DNA of 64,000 bases from Curtobacterium sp. TC1 (GCF_019844075.1 NZ_CP081964.1:1116001-1180000), one strand, 5' to 3'; numbered from the stretch's first letter, positions 40,860 to 50,162 are shown. Notes: generated by a model not told the origin, from the letters alone. Program-made: numbers and translations.

Positions 40860-41810
40860 ATGGCTGCGTCCGCACTGCACCGCGTCGCGGTCCTCGTGCT
40901 CGACGGGGCGAAACCGCTCGACGTCGGGATCCCCGCGCAGGTGTTCTCGAACCGGCCGAGCATGCCCTACGAGGTGCGGGTGTGCGGGCCCCGGGCCGGT
41001 CGGATCACCGGCGGCGACGGGCTGGCCTACGCGGTCGACCACGGGCTGGAGGCACTGGACTGGGCCGAGACCGTCTTCGTGCCCGGCTACCGCCGACCGT
41101 CGGACTCGGCGCCGCCGGCCGACGTCGTCGCGGCACTGGCTCGGGCGCACGACCGCGGCGTCCGCATCGCGGCGATCTCCACCGGGGCGTTCGCGCTCGC
41201 GGCCGCCGGGCTGCTCGACGGACGCCGGGCGACGACGCACTGGCACTACACGCGGGTGCTCCGTGAGCGGTACCCCGAGGTGGACGTCGACGAGGACGTG
41301 CTGTTCGTCGACGCGGGCTCGGTGCTGACCAGCGCGGGAGCCGCGAGCGGGATCGACCTGTGCCTGCACATCGTCCGGCAGGACCACGGCGTGGCGCTGT
41401 CGAACCACGTCGCCCGACGGCTCGTCAGCGCCCCGTACCGCAGCGGCGGCCAGGCCCAGTACGTGCCGCGCAGCGTGCCGGAGCCGCTCGGGGACGTGTT
41501 CGCGGACACCCGGGAGTGGGCGCTCCGGCACCTCGCCGAGCCGCTGACGCTCGGGGCGCTCGCACGGAACGCCACGGTGTCGGCACGGACGTTCTCGCGC
41601 CGGTTCGTGGAGGACACCGGGTACACGCCGATGCAGTGGGTGCTGCGGGCGCGCGTGGACCTCGCCCGGGAACTCCTGGAGCAGTCGGACCTCGGCATCG
41701 ACCAGGTGGCCGATCGGGCGGGCCTCGGCTCCGACGCGAACCTGCGGACGCACTTCCGGCGGATCCTCGGGACGTCGCCCACCGAGTACCGACGGACGTT
41801 CCAGGACTGA
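40860..41810 (+). CDS. GlxA/FtrA-type AraC-family transcriptional regulator
   Basis: 316 aa. The N-terminal DJ-1/PfpI-like domain (about 8-175) lacks the reactive Cys of active glyoxalases; the nucleophile-elbow position reads ISTGAFAL. The C-terminal AraC double helix-turn-helix (about 215-312) contains LTLGALARNATVSARTFSRRF and the terminal GTSPTEYRRTF motif. It probably senses a small amide or amine and controls nearby metabolism. Neither the upstream methyltransferase nor the downstream gap gene is an obvious target. Confidence 0.9.
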   Translation: MAASALHRVAVLVLDGAKPLDVGIPAQVFSNRPSMPYEVRVCGPRAGRITGGDGLAYAVDHGLEALDWAETVFVPGYRRPSDSAPPADVVAALARAHDRGVRIAAISTGAFALAAAGLLDGRRATTHWHYTRVLRERYPEVDVDEDVLFVDAGSVLTSAGAASGIDLCLHIVRQDHGVALSNHVARRLVSAPYRSGGQAQYVPRSVPEPLGDVFADTREWALRHLAEPLTLGALARNATVSARTFSRRFVEDTGYTPMQWVLRARVDLARELLEQSDLGIDQVADRAGLGSDANLRTHFRRILGTSPTEYRRTFQD

Positions 41811-41921
41811 CCGCGCCGTCGCGGCCGTGGTGGCGACATCCTTTCGAACGCTGGCTTCCCTGCCACTGGAGCCGCGCCTCCCGGCCCGTGAGCATGGAGC
41901 ACGGAACGAAAGGAACCCCAC

Positions 41922-42926
41922 ATGACCCGCATCGCCATCAACGGCTTCGGCCGCATCGGCCGCAACACGCTCCGCGCCCTGCTCGCACGGGGCGGCGACG
42001 ACCTCGAGGTCGTCGCCGTCAACGACCTGACCGCCCCCGACACGCTCGCGCACCTGTTCCGGTACGACTCCGCCCTCGGCCCGTTCGACGGCACCGTCGA
42101 GGTCGACGGGGACACGCTCGTCATCGACGGCCGCCGTGTCCGCGTCCTGGCCTCGCGTGAGCCGTCGGAGCTCCCGTGGGGCGACCTCGGCGTCGAGGTC
42201 GTGCTCGAGTCGACCGGCCGGTTCACCGCGCGCGACGCAGCGGCGGGACACCTGACCGCGGGAGCCCGCCGCGTCCTCATCAGTGCACCCGCAACGGGCG
42301 CGGACGTCACCATCGCGTACGGCGTGAACACGGACACGTTCGACCCTGCCGCGCACACGGTGATCTCGAACGCGTCGTGCACGACCAACGCGCTCGCACC
42401 CCTGGCATCGGTGCTCGACGACCTGGCAGGGATCGAGCACGGGTTCATGACCACCGTGCACGCGTACACACAGGAGCAGAACCTGCAGGACGGGCCGCAC
42501 CGGGACCTGCGTCGAGCACGCGCCGCCGGGGTCAACATCGTGCCGACGACGACCGGAGCCGCCAAGGCCATCGGACTGGTGCTGCCCCGCCTGGAGGGCA
42601 AGTTGTCCGGTGACGCCATCCGCGTGCCCGTGCCCGTCGGGTCGATCGTCGAACTGAACACCGTCGTCTCGCGGGACGTGACCGCGGACGAGGTCAACGA
42701 GGCCTACCGGGCCGCAGCCGCCGGACCGCTCGCCGGGGTCCTGGCGTTCACCGCGGACCCGCTCGTGTCGACGGACATCACGGGGCGGCCCGAGTCGAGC
42801 GTCTTCGACTCGCTGCTCACGCGCGTCGACGAGGGCCGGCACGTGAAGGTCGTCGCCTGGTACGACAACGAGTGGGGCTTCTCGAACCGCGTCGTCGACA
42901 CGCTCGGGATGCTGGCGCGCGCGTAG
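41922..42926 (+). CDS. gap: Glyceraldehyde-3-phosphate dehydrogenase, type I
   Basis: 334 aa. The NAD-binding INGFGRIGR start, VND (NAD-selecting Asp, residue ~34), catalytic C153 in NASCTTN, H180 in TVHAYT and C-terminal WYDNEWGFSNRV are all present. The S-loop reads QNLQDGPHRDLRRARAA as in NAD-dependent glycolytic enzymes. It stands alone, not with pgk-tpiA, so it may be a second gap copy in the genome. GAAAGGAA precedes the ATG. Confidence 0.95.
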   Translation: MTRIAINGFGRIGRNTLRALLARGGDDLEVVAVNDLTAPDTLAHLFRYDSALGPFDGTVEVDGDTLVIDGRRVRVLASREPSELPWGDLGVEVVLESTGRFTARDAAAGHLTAGARRVLISAPATGADVTIAYGVNTDTFDPAAHTVISNASCTTNALAPLASVLDDLAGIEHGFMTTVHAYTQEQNLQDGPHRDLRRARAAGVNIVPTTTGAAKAIGLVLPRLEGKLSGDAIRVPVPVGSIVELNTVVSRDVTADEVNEAYRAAAAGPLAGVLAFTADPLVSTDITGRPESSVFDSLLTRVDEGRHVKVVAWYDNEWGFSNRVVDTLGMLARA

Positions 42927-42932
42927 GGCGGT

Positions 42933-42960
42933 GCCGCGCGCGCGGGCGGGCGCGCGCGGC
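42933..42960 (+). terminator. GC-only hairpin after gap
   Basis: Arms 42933-42942 and 42951-42960 (GCCGCGCGCG and its complement), loop CGGGCGGG, starting 7 bp after the gap stop. No T-tract. Confidence 0.6.
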
Positions 42961-42974
42961 CGCGCGGTCTGTGC

Positions 42975-43027
42975 CGCGAGAGCGACAGTCTGCCGCGGAT
43001 GTTCGGCGGCAGACTGTCGCTTTCGCG
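42975..43027. terminator. Bidirectional hairpin: 22-bp palindrome between gap and sugar operon
   Basis: Arms 42975-42996 and 43006-43027 pair over 22 bp with one G-T mismatch and a 9-nt loop. It lies between the convergent gap gene and the BadF-type kinase gene. It is similar in build to the palindrome at 21611-21665. Confidence 0.8.
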
Positions 43028-43089
43028 AGGGGATCGCGCAGCGCCCCGGCCGGTCGCAGCACTCCGCCCGGTCGCAGCGCGTCAGCGGA

Positions 43090-44178
43090 TCAGTGGATCA
43101 GCGCGGTCGTGCTCGCGAACGCGCGGGAGCGCACGGCGACGCGGTACCGCTCGAGCGCGGCGTCGTCGGCACCGACCGACTCCAGCGCCGCCAAGCCCGC
43201 ACCGAGCACCGGGGGATCGGTGACCCAGGTCGGCACCGCTCCGGGGACCCGGGCAGCGAGCCCGTCGACGACGCCGTCCACGAGCAACGGGTGGCGAGCA
43301 GCGAGCACCCCACCGCCGAGCACGACGGGCACCGGCTCGGCCGCCGAACCACCGAGGCCCAACCGCTCGAGTGCGACCGCGGCGAGCAGGACGATCTCCT
43401 CCGCCTGACGCTCCACGACGCTCCGGGCCACGGCGTCGCCGGCTCCGGCCACCTCGAACAGCACCGGGCAGAGCCGGTTGAACACGCGCTGGTCGAGGCG
43501 TCCGAAGTGGATGGCCTCGGTGACCTCGCGGACGCTGCGGAGGCCGACCGCCGCCGGCACCACGTCGACCAGCGCCGTCGCCGGACCGCGGCCGTCGTCG
43601 GCCCGCGCCGCGTGCCAGAGCGCCCGGTTGCCGAGCCACGCACCACCGCCCCAGTCACCGGAGACGTCGCCGATGGCCGGGAACCGTGCGGTCGTGCCGT
43701 CGGCTCGCACCGCGAGGGCGTTGATCCCGGTGCCGCACACCACGGCCGCCGCGTCGGGGGACAGGGTGCCGGCCCGCAGCAGTGCGAACAGGTCGTTGTC
43801 CAGGACGTGCGGCTCGCCGCCGTCCTCGGCCCAGTGCGCGAGGGCCGAGGACGCCGCGACGAGCTCGTCGTGCAGGTCGAGCCCGGCCAGGTACACGTGC
43901 GTCGTGCGGATGCGCCGGTCGCCCAGCTCACCCACCACCCGTGCACGGACGTCGTCGAGGATCGGCCCGGCGAGGTCCCACCCGCGGGTCTGCGGGTTCG
44001 AGCCCGGACCGCGCGCGTGCCCGACGATCGTCCCGTCGAGCGCGATCGCGACGACGTCCGTCTTGCTCCCGCCACCGTCGACGGCGAGCACGACGTCGGT
44101 CGCGTCCGGTGGGACCGGAGCGGGCGGACGGGAGGCTCGCGCCGGGCCCGCCTCGCCGGTCCGGCTCAACCCGCCCAC
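43090..44178 (-). CDS. BadF/BadG/BcrA-type ATPase (N-acetylglucosamine-kinase-like)
   Basis: 362 aa. The ASKHA phosphate-1 loop AVDGGGSKTDV (about 33-43), CGTGINALAV (phosphate 2) and VLGGGVL (adenosine loop) mark a sugar kinase of the NagK/BadF group. It is the last gene of the sugar operon and overlaps the GH4 gene by 13 bp. I placed the start at GTG 44178, with GGAG eight bases upstream; a TTG at 44169 overlapping the GH4 stop is the alternative. The kinase may phosphorylate the imported sugar so that the GH4 enzyme can cleave it (inference). Confidence 0.87.
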   Translation of the reverse strand: MGGLSRTGEAGPARASRPPAPVPPDATDVVLAVDGGGSKTDVVAIALDGTIVGHARGPGSNPQTRGWDLAGPILDDVRARVVGELGDRRIRTTHVYLAGLDLHDELVAASSALAHWAEDGGEPHVLDNDLFALLRAGTLSPDAAAVVCGTGINALAVRADGTTARFPAIGDVSGDWGGGAWLGNRALWHAARADDGRGPATALVDVVPAAVGLRSVREVTEAIHFGRLDQRVFNRLCPVLFEVAGAGDAVARSVVERQAEEIVLLAAVALERLGLGGSAAEPVPVVLGGGVLAARHPLLVDGVVDGLAARVPGAVPTWVTDPPVLGAGLAALESVGADDAALERYRVAVRSRAFASTTALIH

Positions 44179-45473
44179 GTCGCCTGCTCCGATCGCGCCC
44201 ACGGGATGTGTTCCGCGTTCGCGGCCAGGAGCAGGTCGGTGAGCTTCTCCGCCTTGTCGACCTGCCCCACGAGGGGGTGCGCCCACATCGCGCGGAGCAC
44301 CCGATCGCGGCCGCCGTGGACCGCGGCGTCGAGCGCGAGGCGCTCGTACCCGGCGACGTGCGACACGAGACCGACCATGTCCGGGGCGAGTGGGGAGACC
44401 GGCAGCGGCGTGATGGCCTGACGGGTGACGCGGGACGGCACCTCGATGACGTGGTCGTCCGGCAGGAACGGGAACGTGCCGTCGTTCCGCACGTTGAGCA
44501 CCTGCACGTCGCCGCGGTCGCCGAGGATCGAGGACAGCACATCGATCGCCGCCTCGGAGTAGTAGGCGCCGCCGCGCTGCTCCAGTTCGGTGGGCTTCGT
44601 CACGACGGACTCGTCGGCGTACTTCGCGAGCAGGGCACGCTCGGTCTCCATGACGGCCTCGGCACGGGTGGGTTCGTGCAGCTGCTCCTGCAGCACGATG
44701 TCGTGGCTGTAGAAGTACCGCAGGTAGTACGAGGGGATCGCGTGCTGCAGACGGAGGAGATCCGGGTGCATGTGCACGCTGTCCGCCGTCCGGTCGAGGG
44801 CGCCGTCCGACTCGGCGAGCAGGTCCGCCATCACGTCGCGCTCGACGCCGTCCGCGCCCGTGACGTGCACGCCGCGCTCCCACGTCAGGTGGTTCAGGCC
44901 GACGTGGTCGAGCCGCACGTGGTCGGGGGCGACGCCGAACTCCTTCGCGAAGCGTCGCTGGAACCCGATCGCGACGTTGCACAGACCGACGGCGCGGTGC
45001 CCGGCCTCGAGCAGGGCGCGGGTGACGATGCCGACGGGGTTGGTGAAGTCGACGATCCAGGCGTCCGGCTTGGCGTACTTGCGGACGAGTTCGGCGTACT
45101 CCAGGACCACGGGTACGGTGCGGAGCGCCTTCGCGAAGCCGCCGGGACCGGTGGTCTCCTGCCCGATGCAGCAGGCGTCGTGCGGCCACGTCTCGTCCTG
45201 TTGCCGTGCGGCCTGTCCGCCGATGCGGAGCTGGAACATGACCGCGTCGGCGTCGCTGACCCCGGCGACGACGTCGTCGGTGACGTGGATCGTGCCGGGG
45301 TGGCCGGCGTGCGCGAACATCCGCTTGGCGACGCCGCCGACGAGTTCGCGGCGCACCGGGTCGGGGTCGACGAGCCAGAGCTCGTCGATGGGGAGCTGGT
45401 CGCGGAGCCGGGCGAAGCCGTCCACGAGTTCGGGGGTGTAGGTGGATCCGCCACCGACGACTGTGAGTTTCAC
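44166..45473 (-). CDS. GH4 6-phospho-beta-glucosidase-family glycosidase
   Basis: 435 aa. The NAD-dependent GH4 fold shows the N-terminal VGGGSTYTPELV motif, Mn-binding C165 in LCNVAIGF and H195 in GLNHLTW, and the DFTNPVG motif. GH4 enzymes use an NAD redox elimination mechanism. The family motif fits 6-phospho-beta-glucosidases. The start GTG 45473 has no strong ribosome site, but the gene sits 8 bp after the permease stop, so reinitiation is likely. The neighbouring importer is an ABC system rather than a PTS, so phosphorylation must come from another enzyme. Confidence 0.9.
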   Translation of the reverse strand: MKLTVVGGGSTYTPELVDGFARLRDQLPIDELWLVDPDPVRRELVGGVAKRMFAHAGHPGTIHVTDDVVAGVSDADAVMFQLRIGGQAARQQDETWPHDACCIGQETTGPGGFAKALRTVPVVLEYAELVRKYAKPDAWIVDFTNPVGIVTRALLEAGHRAVGLCNVAIGFQRRFAKEFGVAPDHVRLDHVGLNHLTWERGVHVTGADGVERDVMADLLAESDGALDRTADSVHMHPDLLRLQHAIPSYYLRYFYSHDIVLQEQLHEPTRAEAVMETERALLAKYADESVVTKPTELEQRGGAYYSEAAIDVLSSILGDRGDVQVLNVRNDGTFPFLPDDHVIEVPSRVTRQAITPLPVSPLAPDMVGLVSHVAGYERLALDAAVHGGRDRVLRAMWAHPLVGQVDKAEKLTDLLLAANAEHIPWARSEQATWAG

Positions 45474-45481
45474 TGGAGCTG

Positions 45482-46372
45482 CTATCCCTTCACGCCGGTG
45501 AGCGCGATGCCCTCGACGAATGCCTTCTGTGCGAAGAAGAAGATGATGACGACGGGGACCATGACGACGACGGTCATCGCCATCGTCATCGACCAGTCGG
45601 TGCCGTGCTGTCCGCGGAACGTCGCGAGCCCGTACGCCACCGGCCAGGCGGCCTGGTTCTCGGACGCGTACAGGAGCGGGCCGTAGTAGTCGTTCCACGA
45701 GTGGAAGAACATGAAGATCGCCGCCGACGCGATGCCCGGGCGGGCCATCGGGACGACCACGCGCCAGAGCACGCCCCACTCGCTGCAGCCGTCCATGCGG
45801 GCGGCGTCCCCGTACTCCTTCGGGATGGTCATGAAGAACTGGCGGAGCAGGAAGATGCTGAACGCGTCGCCGAGCAGGTTCGGCAGGATGAGCGGCCACA
45901 GGGTGCCGGTCAGGTGCAGGTGCGACCACATCACGTAGACCGGCACCGCGGTGACCTGCGGGGGCAGGAGCATCGCGACGATGATCACCGTGAAGATCAG
46001 GTTCGCACCCCTGAACTTGATCTGGGCGAGCGCGTACGCCGCCGGTACGGAGCTGACGAGCATGAACGCGGTGGCGAGGACGGCGTACATCGACGAGTTG
46101 CCGAACCACTGCGTGAGCGGCAGTTCGGTGAACACCCGCGCGTAGTTCGAGAAGTCGAGCGGCCGGGGAACGATCGACGCCGTGAGTGCCTGGTTGCTCG
46201 ACATCAGCGAGGTCAGGACCACGAACACGATCGGGGCGATGGTCAGCACGCCGAGGGCCACCAGAGCGGCGTGCTCGGCGATCCAGACCAGGGTGCGACC
46301 ACGCGGCCTGCCGGTGCGGGGAGCTGGACCCCGTGGCGCCCGGGCGAGCGGGGACTGGGAGACGGCGGTCAT
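45482..46372 (-). CDS. Carbohydrate ABC transporter permease (MalG-like)
   Basis: 296 aa with six transmembrane segments. The cytoplasmic EAA loop, EYGDAARMDGCSEWGVLWRVVVP, is split here only for reading (EYGDAARMDG then CSEWGVLWRVVVP) and contains the conserved EAA/G pattern. It forms the inner-membrane channel with the MalF-like partner, whose stop overlaps its ATG (TGATG). No ATPase gene lies in the operon, so a shared MsiK-type ATPase elsewhere is likely. Confidence 0.93.
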   Translation of the reverse strand: MTAVSQSPLARAPRGPAPRTGRPRGRTLVWIAEHAALVALGVLTIAPIVFVVLTSLMSSNQALTASIVPRPLDFSNYARVFTELPLTQWFGNSSMYAVLATAFMLVSSVPAAYALAQIKFRGANLIFTVIIVAMLLPPQVTAVPVYVMWSHLHLTGTLWPLILPNLLGDAFSIFLLRQFFMTIPKEYGDAARMDGCSEWGVLWRVVVPMARPGIASAAIFMFFHSWNDYYGPLLYASENQAAWPVAYGLATFRGQHGTDWSMTMAMTVVVMVPVVIIFFFAQKAFVEGIALTGVKG

Positions 46373-47412
46373 CAGGACTCCTCGGGACGGAAGACGGAGA
46401 TGCGGCGCATCGTGAAGACGAGCACCACCGCGGTGATCACGAACAGGACCACGGCCATGGCGGACGCGTAGCCGAACTGGAAGTTCGCGAACCCGTGCTG
46501 GTAGAGCAGCTCGGTGTACGTGAGCAGCGACGTGCCCGGGTAGCCGAGCTGGGCGGCGGTCCCGCCACCGATCGTCGCCTTGCCGGACGCGACCCCGGAC
46601 GCCACCGCGGCCTCGGTGAAGTACTGCAGGGCCGCGATCACCCCCGTCACCGCGGCGAAGCCGATCACCGGGGCGATCGTCGGCAGCGTGATGTGCCGGA
46701 CCTGCTGGACGCCGTTCGCACCGTCGAGCGACGCGGCCTCGTACAGGTCGCGCGGCACGTCGAGCAGGGACGCCAGGAAGATGATCATGATGTCGCCCAT
46801 CACCCAGACGCCCAGGATCACGAGCGACGGCTTCGACCACGCCGGGTCGTTGAACCAGAGCGGGCCGTCGATGCCGAAGACCCGCAGGATCTGGTTCACC
46901 GGCCCGGTGCCCGGGTTGAACAGGAACACGAACGCCACGACGCTCGCCACCGGCGGGACCAGCGCGGGCAGGTAGAACAGCGTCCGCCAGAAGCCCGTGG
47001 CGGTGCGGGCCCGCGACAGCAGCCCGGCGACCAGCAGCCCGCACACGATCCGGACCGGCACCAGGATGACGACGAACCACAGCGTGTTGACGACCGCGGG
47101 GCCGATCTGCGGGTCCTGCGTGAACAGGAACCTGTAGTTCAGCAGCCCGACGAACTCGGGCTCCTGCAGCTGGTTGTAGCGCGTGAACGAGTAGAAGATC
47201 GACGCGACGAGGGGGTAGGCGAAGAAGATCACCAGGCCCGCCAGGGCCGGCGCGAGCATCGTCAGGGCGACGAGGCGGCGCCGGGACTCGGCGGAGCGGG
47301 GCCGACGTCGCGGAGCCGTCGGGGGCACCGGACCGGACCCCGTCGGGCCCGTGGGCCGGGCGGCGCGGGCGAGCCGCGCCTCCCGGCCGGTCGTCTTGGT
47401 GGTGACGCTCAT
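46372..47412 (-). CDS. Carbohydrate ABC transporter permease (MalF-like)
   Basis: 346 aa. An Arg/Pro-rich cytoplasmic N-terminus (about 1-45) precedes six transmembrane helices. The EAA loop reads DLYEAASLDGANGVQQVRHI. The start ATG overlaps the stop of the binding-protein gene (TGATG). Its 5' coding region contains the 15-mer CCGCGCCTCCCGGCC (47374-47388) also found upstream of rph and gap. It partners the MalG-like permease and the upstream lipoprotein. Confidence 0.93.
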   Translation of the reverse strand: MSVTTKTTGREARLARAARPTGPTGSGPVPPTAPRRRPRSAESRRRLVALTMLAPALAGLVIFFAYPLVASIFYSFTRYNQLQEPEFVGLLNYRFLFTQDPQIGPAVVNTLWFVVILVPVRIVCGLLVAGLLSRARTATGFWRTLFYLPALVPPVASVVAFVFLFNPGTGPVNQILRVFGIDGPLWFNDPAWSKPSLVILGVWVMGDIMIIFLASLLDVPRDLYEAASLDGANGVQQVRHITLPTIAPVIGFAAVTGVIAALQYFTEAAVASGVASGKATIGGGTAAQLGYPGTSLLTYTELLYQHGFANFQFGYASAMAVVLFVITAVVLVFTMRRISVFRPEES

Positions 47413-48770
47413 CACGGACCAGCCAGCTGGTTCGCGTTGTCGATGTCCGAGTCGAGCTTCTTCAGCTTGGCGTCGAGGTCGCCGCCGTTCTGCTGGTAGG
47501 CCTGCCAGAACTTCGTGAAGGTGCCGATGTAGGCGGCGCCGTCGGCGGTGCCCGGCGAGGTCATGGTGTCCGCGTTGCCCGCGACGTCGACGAAGGTCTT
47601 GTAGTTCTCGTCGACCTCGAGGTCGGGGGACTCCAGCGCCGAGGTGAGCGTCGGGATGTTCTTCAGTCCGTTGCCCAGGGTGACCTGTGCGTCGGTGTTC
47701 GTCGACAGGTACTTCAGGAGTGCCCACGACAGCTCCGGGTTCTTGGAGCCCTTCGCGATGCCCGCGACGTTGCCCGCGATGTACGTCGAGCCGTAGTTGC
47801 CGAGGCCGTCCATCACCGGGGTCGGCGACGTGCCGTAGTCCAGGTCCGGCTTCTGGTCCTTGATGAACGCCGTGCGGTACTCGCCGTCGATCTGCATCGC
47901 GACCTGCCCGGTCTGGAACGCGTTGTCCGCGGCGAACTCCTGCCCGAGGCCGGACGTGAAGGCCTTGAGCTTGTCGTAACCGATCTCGTCGACGAAGTCC
48001 TTCTGCCAGGTGATGAGCTGCTTCCACGCGTCGGACGTGCCGATCACGCTGTTGCCGTCCTCGTCCAACCACGAGCCGTCGACCATCGGCGCCCAGTGCT
48101 CGGGCGAGTTCTCGTAGAAGTCGATGAGCGGGTTGAAGCCGAGCTGCTTGATCGAGCCGTCGGCGTTGTACGTCGTCAGCTTCAGCGCGTCGGTCTTGAG
48201 CTCGTCGAGCGTCTTCGGCGGGGAGTCGATCCCGGCCTTCTCGAGCAGCGGCTTGTTGACCATGAGCGCACTGACGTCGGCGAGGGCAGGCAGCGTGCAC
48301 CGGGTGCCCTTGTACTGCGTGTACGACTGCACGGCCTTCGGGATGTCCGACAGGTCGACCTTGTCGCGCTTGATGTAGGGGGAGAGGTCACGGAAGGCAC
48401 CCGAGGAGCAGAAGCTGCCCACGATGGCGGTCGAGTACGACAGCCCCACGTCGATGTTCTGGCCGGACGAGATCGCCTTCTGCAGCTTCTCGTCGTCCTG
48501 GCCGGCGTGGATGTCGACGGTGACGTCGGGGTTGGCCTTCTCGAAGCCCTCGACGGCGGTCTTCACCACGCCGGCTTCACGGCCGGTGAAGAAGTGCCAC
48601 AGGGACACGGTGCCCTTGAGTTCCTTCGGGGCGCTCTTCTCGATCGAGTCGGCGCTGCTGCCGGAGCTGCAGCCGGCGACGACGAGGGCGCCGACGGCGG
48701 CGACGGCCGTGGCGGTGGCGATGCGGCGGAACGCCCGGCGGCGCGGGACGTTCGGTTCGGGGAGGGACAA
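47412..48770 (-). CDS. Extracellular solute-binding lipoprotein for sugar (family 1)
   Basis: 452 aa. The signal peptide (RRRAFRR, then hydrophobic) ends in a lipobox VVAGC (Cys at about 34). The mature protein is a SBP_bac_1 fold with VSLWHFFTGREAGVV at its start. It captures a sugar outside the membrane for the two permeases that follow. The only upstream start in frame is TTG 48770. I see no convincing ribosome site before it, so start and expression mode are uncertain. The pair-wise overlaps downstream make this the first gene of a five-gene operon. Confidence 0.92.
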   Translation of the reverse strand: MSLPEPNVPRRRAFRRIATATAVAAVGALVVAGCSSGSSADSIEKSAPKELKGTVSLWHFFTGREAGVVKTAVEGFEKANPDVTVDIHAGQDDEKLQKAISSGQNIDVGLSYSTAIVGSFCSSGAFRDLSPYIKRDKVDLSDIPKAVQSYTQYKGTRCTLPALADVSALMVNKPLLEKAGIDSPPKTLDELKTDALKLTTYNADGSIKQLGFNPLIDFYENSPEHWAPMVDGSWLDEDGNSVIGTSDAWKQLITWQKDFVDEIGYDKLKAFTSGLGQEFAADNAFQTGQVAMQIDGEYRTAFIKDQKPDLDYGTSPTPVMDGLGNYGSTYIAGNVAGIAKGSKNPELSWALLKYLSTNTDAQVTLGNGLKNIPTLTSALESPDLEVDENYKTFVDVAGNADTMTSPGTADGAAYIGTFTKFWQAYQQNGGDLDAKLKKLDSDIDNANQLAGP

Positions 48771-48806
48771 GGCGGTACTCGCTCTCTGGTCTCGCTCCGT
48801 CGCCGT

Positions 48807-48857
48807 CCGTTTCCGGGCGCTGCCCGTTTCCGGGCGCTGCCCGTTTCCGGGCGCGAC
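48807..48857. repeat. Three 17-bp direct repeats upstream of sugar operon
   Basis: CCGTTTCCGGGCGCTGC occurs at 48807-48823 and 48824-48840. A third copy at 48841-48857 matches in its first 14 bases. They lie 37-87 bp upstream of the binding-protein start, where regulator sites would be expected. They are not palindromic. Confidence 0.9.
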
Positions 48858-48913
48858 GAAGAGCCCTGTGACAGGGCTGGGTGATGGTGCCTCGAGTGGT
48901 GCGGGTGGAACGT

Positions 48914-50155
48914 TCAGGGGCGCTCGACGGGGTCCGGCGTCGGGGCATCGTCACTGATGCGCTCGAGCCGGTCCGCGAGCGCGGTGCGGACGACGTCGAT
49001 GAGGACGTGCCGCGCACCGTGCAGGACGGGGGTGTCGGGGACGCCGGGCGCGACCACGGCGGTGGACCAGCGTGAACGGGTCCGGAGCCAGGCGGTCACG
49101 GCGGCGGCCAGGGCGGGGCCGCCGGCGATCCCGGTCGGGCCGTGCAGGACGACCGTCTCGGGATCGGCCACCGCGAGTGCGGGAAGCACGTTGTGCCCGA
49201 CGCGCTCGCCGAGGGCGACGGTGAAGGGGTGCTGCTCGGGCAGGCCGGGCAGCTGCGGGAGCACCTGGCGCCAGTCGGCTGCGGTGCCGTCCGGTGCCGT
49301 GATCCCGTGCTCGGCGGCCAGGGCGATGATCGCGGGCTCGGAGATGAGGTCCGCGACGATCGTGGCCGTCGGGTCGATGGAGCGTGCGTCGGCGGGCACG
49401 CTGAGGTAGCCGATCTCACCCGCGGCACCGGACGCGCCGGTGTGCAGGTGGCCGTGCAGGTCGAGGGCCATGCCGAGGCCCTCGGCCATCCAGAAGAGCG
49501 CGAACGACCCGGGAGCCCGACCGGCCCCCATGTTGCGTTCGGCGATGGCGGCGAGGTTGGCGTCGTTCTCGACGACCACGTGGACCCCGAGGTCGGCGGA
49601 CAGGGTCGCGCTCACCTGCTCGCGGGGCCAGCCGGGCAGGCCGTCGGTGAAGATCAGGGTGTCGGTGGCGTGGTCGACACTCGCCTGCACGCCCACCGCG
49701 ACGGCGGTGACGAGCTCGGGGTCCACGCCGGCCGCGGCGGCTGCGCGGGAGATCGCTGCGGCCACGATGTCCGACCCGGGGGAGCGCACCTCGGCCTCGG
49801 ACATCCGGTGCGTGGCGACCGGGAAGGTGCGACCAGCGGCGTCCACCACGGTCGACCGGACGTCGACGAGCTGGACGTCGACCGCCACACCGAGGTCGCG
49901 GTCGGTGATCGCTTCGTACACGACGGCGCTCGGCCCGCGGCGTCCGGCCTGGGTGTCGGTGCCGGCCTGGCGGATGAGGTCGGCCGACTCGAGCCGGCGG
50001 ATGATCTCGGCGGCGGTGGGCTTGCTGAGGCCGGTCCGCTGTGCGATCTCGTTGCGCGTGAGCGGGCCGTCGTCGAGCAGCAGTTCGAGCGCTGCGCGGT
50101 CGTTCAGGACGCGGAGCAGCCCGGGCTGGCCGGGGGTGCGTCCTCGAGTGGTCAT
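48914..50155 (-). CDS. ROK-family transcriptional regulator
   Basis: 413 aa. An N-terminal winged helix-turn-helix (about 25-60, LTRNEIAQRTGLSKPTAAEII) is followed by a ROK sugar-kinase-like domain with ENDANLAAIAE and GAAGEIGYLS. The protein contains no cysteine, so the CxCGxxGC zinc motif of many ROK proteins is absent. It should repress the downstream sugar operon and bind the imported sugar or its phosphate. The start ATG 50155 is 7 nt from a TACAGT box. An upstream TTG at 50176 was rejected. It is divergent from the chorismate-enzyme operon. Confidence 0.88.
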   Translation of the reverse strand: MTTRGRTPGQPGLLRVLNDRAALELLLDDGPLTRNEIAQRTGLSKPTAAEIIRRLESADLIRQAGTDTQAGRRGPSAVVYEAITDRDLGVAVDVQLVDVRSTVVDAAGRTFPVATHRMSEAEVRSPGSDIVAAAISRAAAAAGVDPELVTAVAVGVQASVDHATDTLIFTDGLPGWPREQVSATLSADLGVHVVVENDANLAAIAERNMGAGRAPGSFALFWMAEGLGMALDLHGHLHTGASGAAGEIGYLSVPADARSIDPTATIVADLISEPAIIALAAEHGITAPDGTAADWRQVLPQLPGLPEQHPFTVALGERVGHNVLPALAVADPETVVLHGPTGIAGGPALAAAVTAWLRTRSRWSTAVVAPGVPDTPVLHGARHVLIDVVRTALADRLERISDDAPTPDPVERP

Positions 50156-50162
50156 GTCGAGG

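Noticed and set aside
44167..44169. TTG start for the BadF-type kinase overlapping the GH4 stop
   Set aside because: GTG 44178 nine bases upstream has a correctly spaced GGAG. The TTG remains an alternative.
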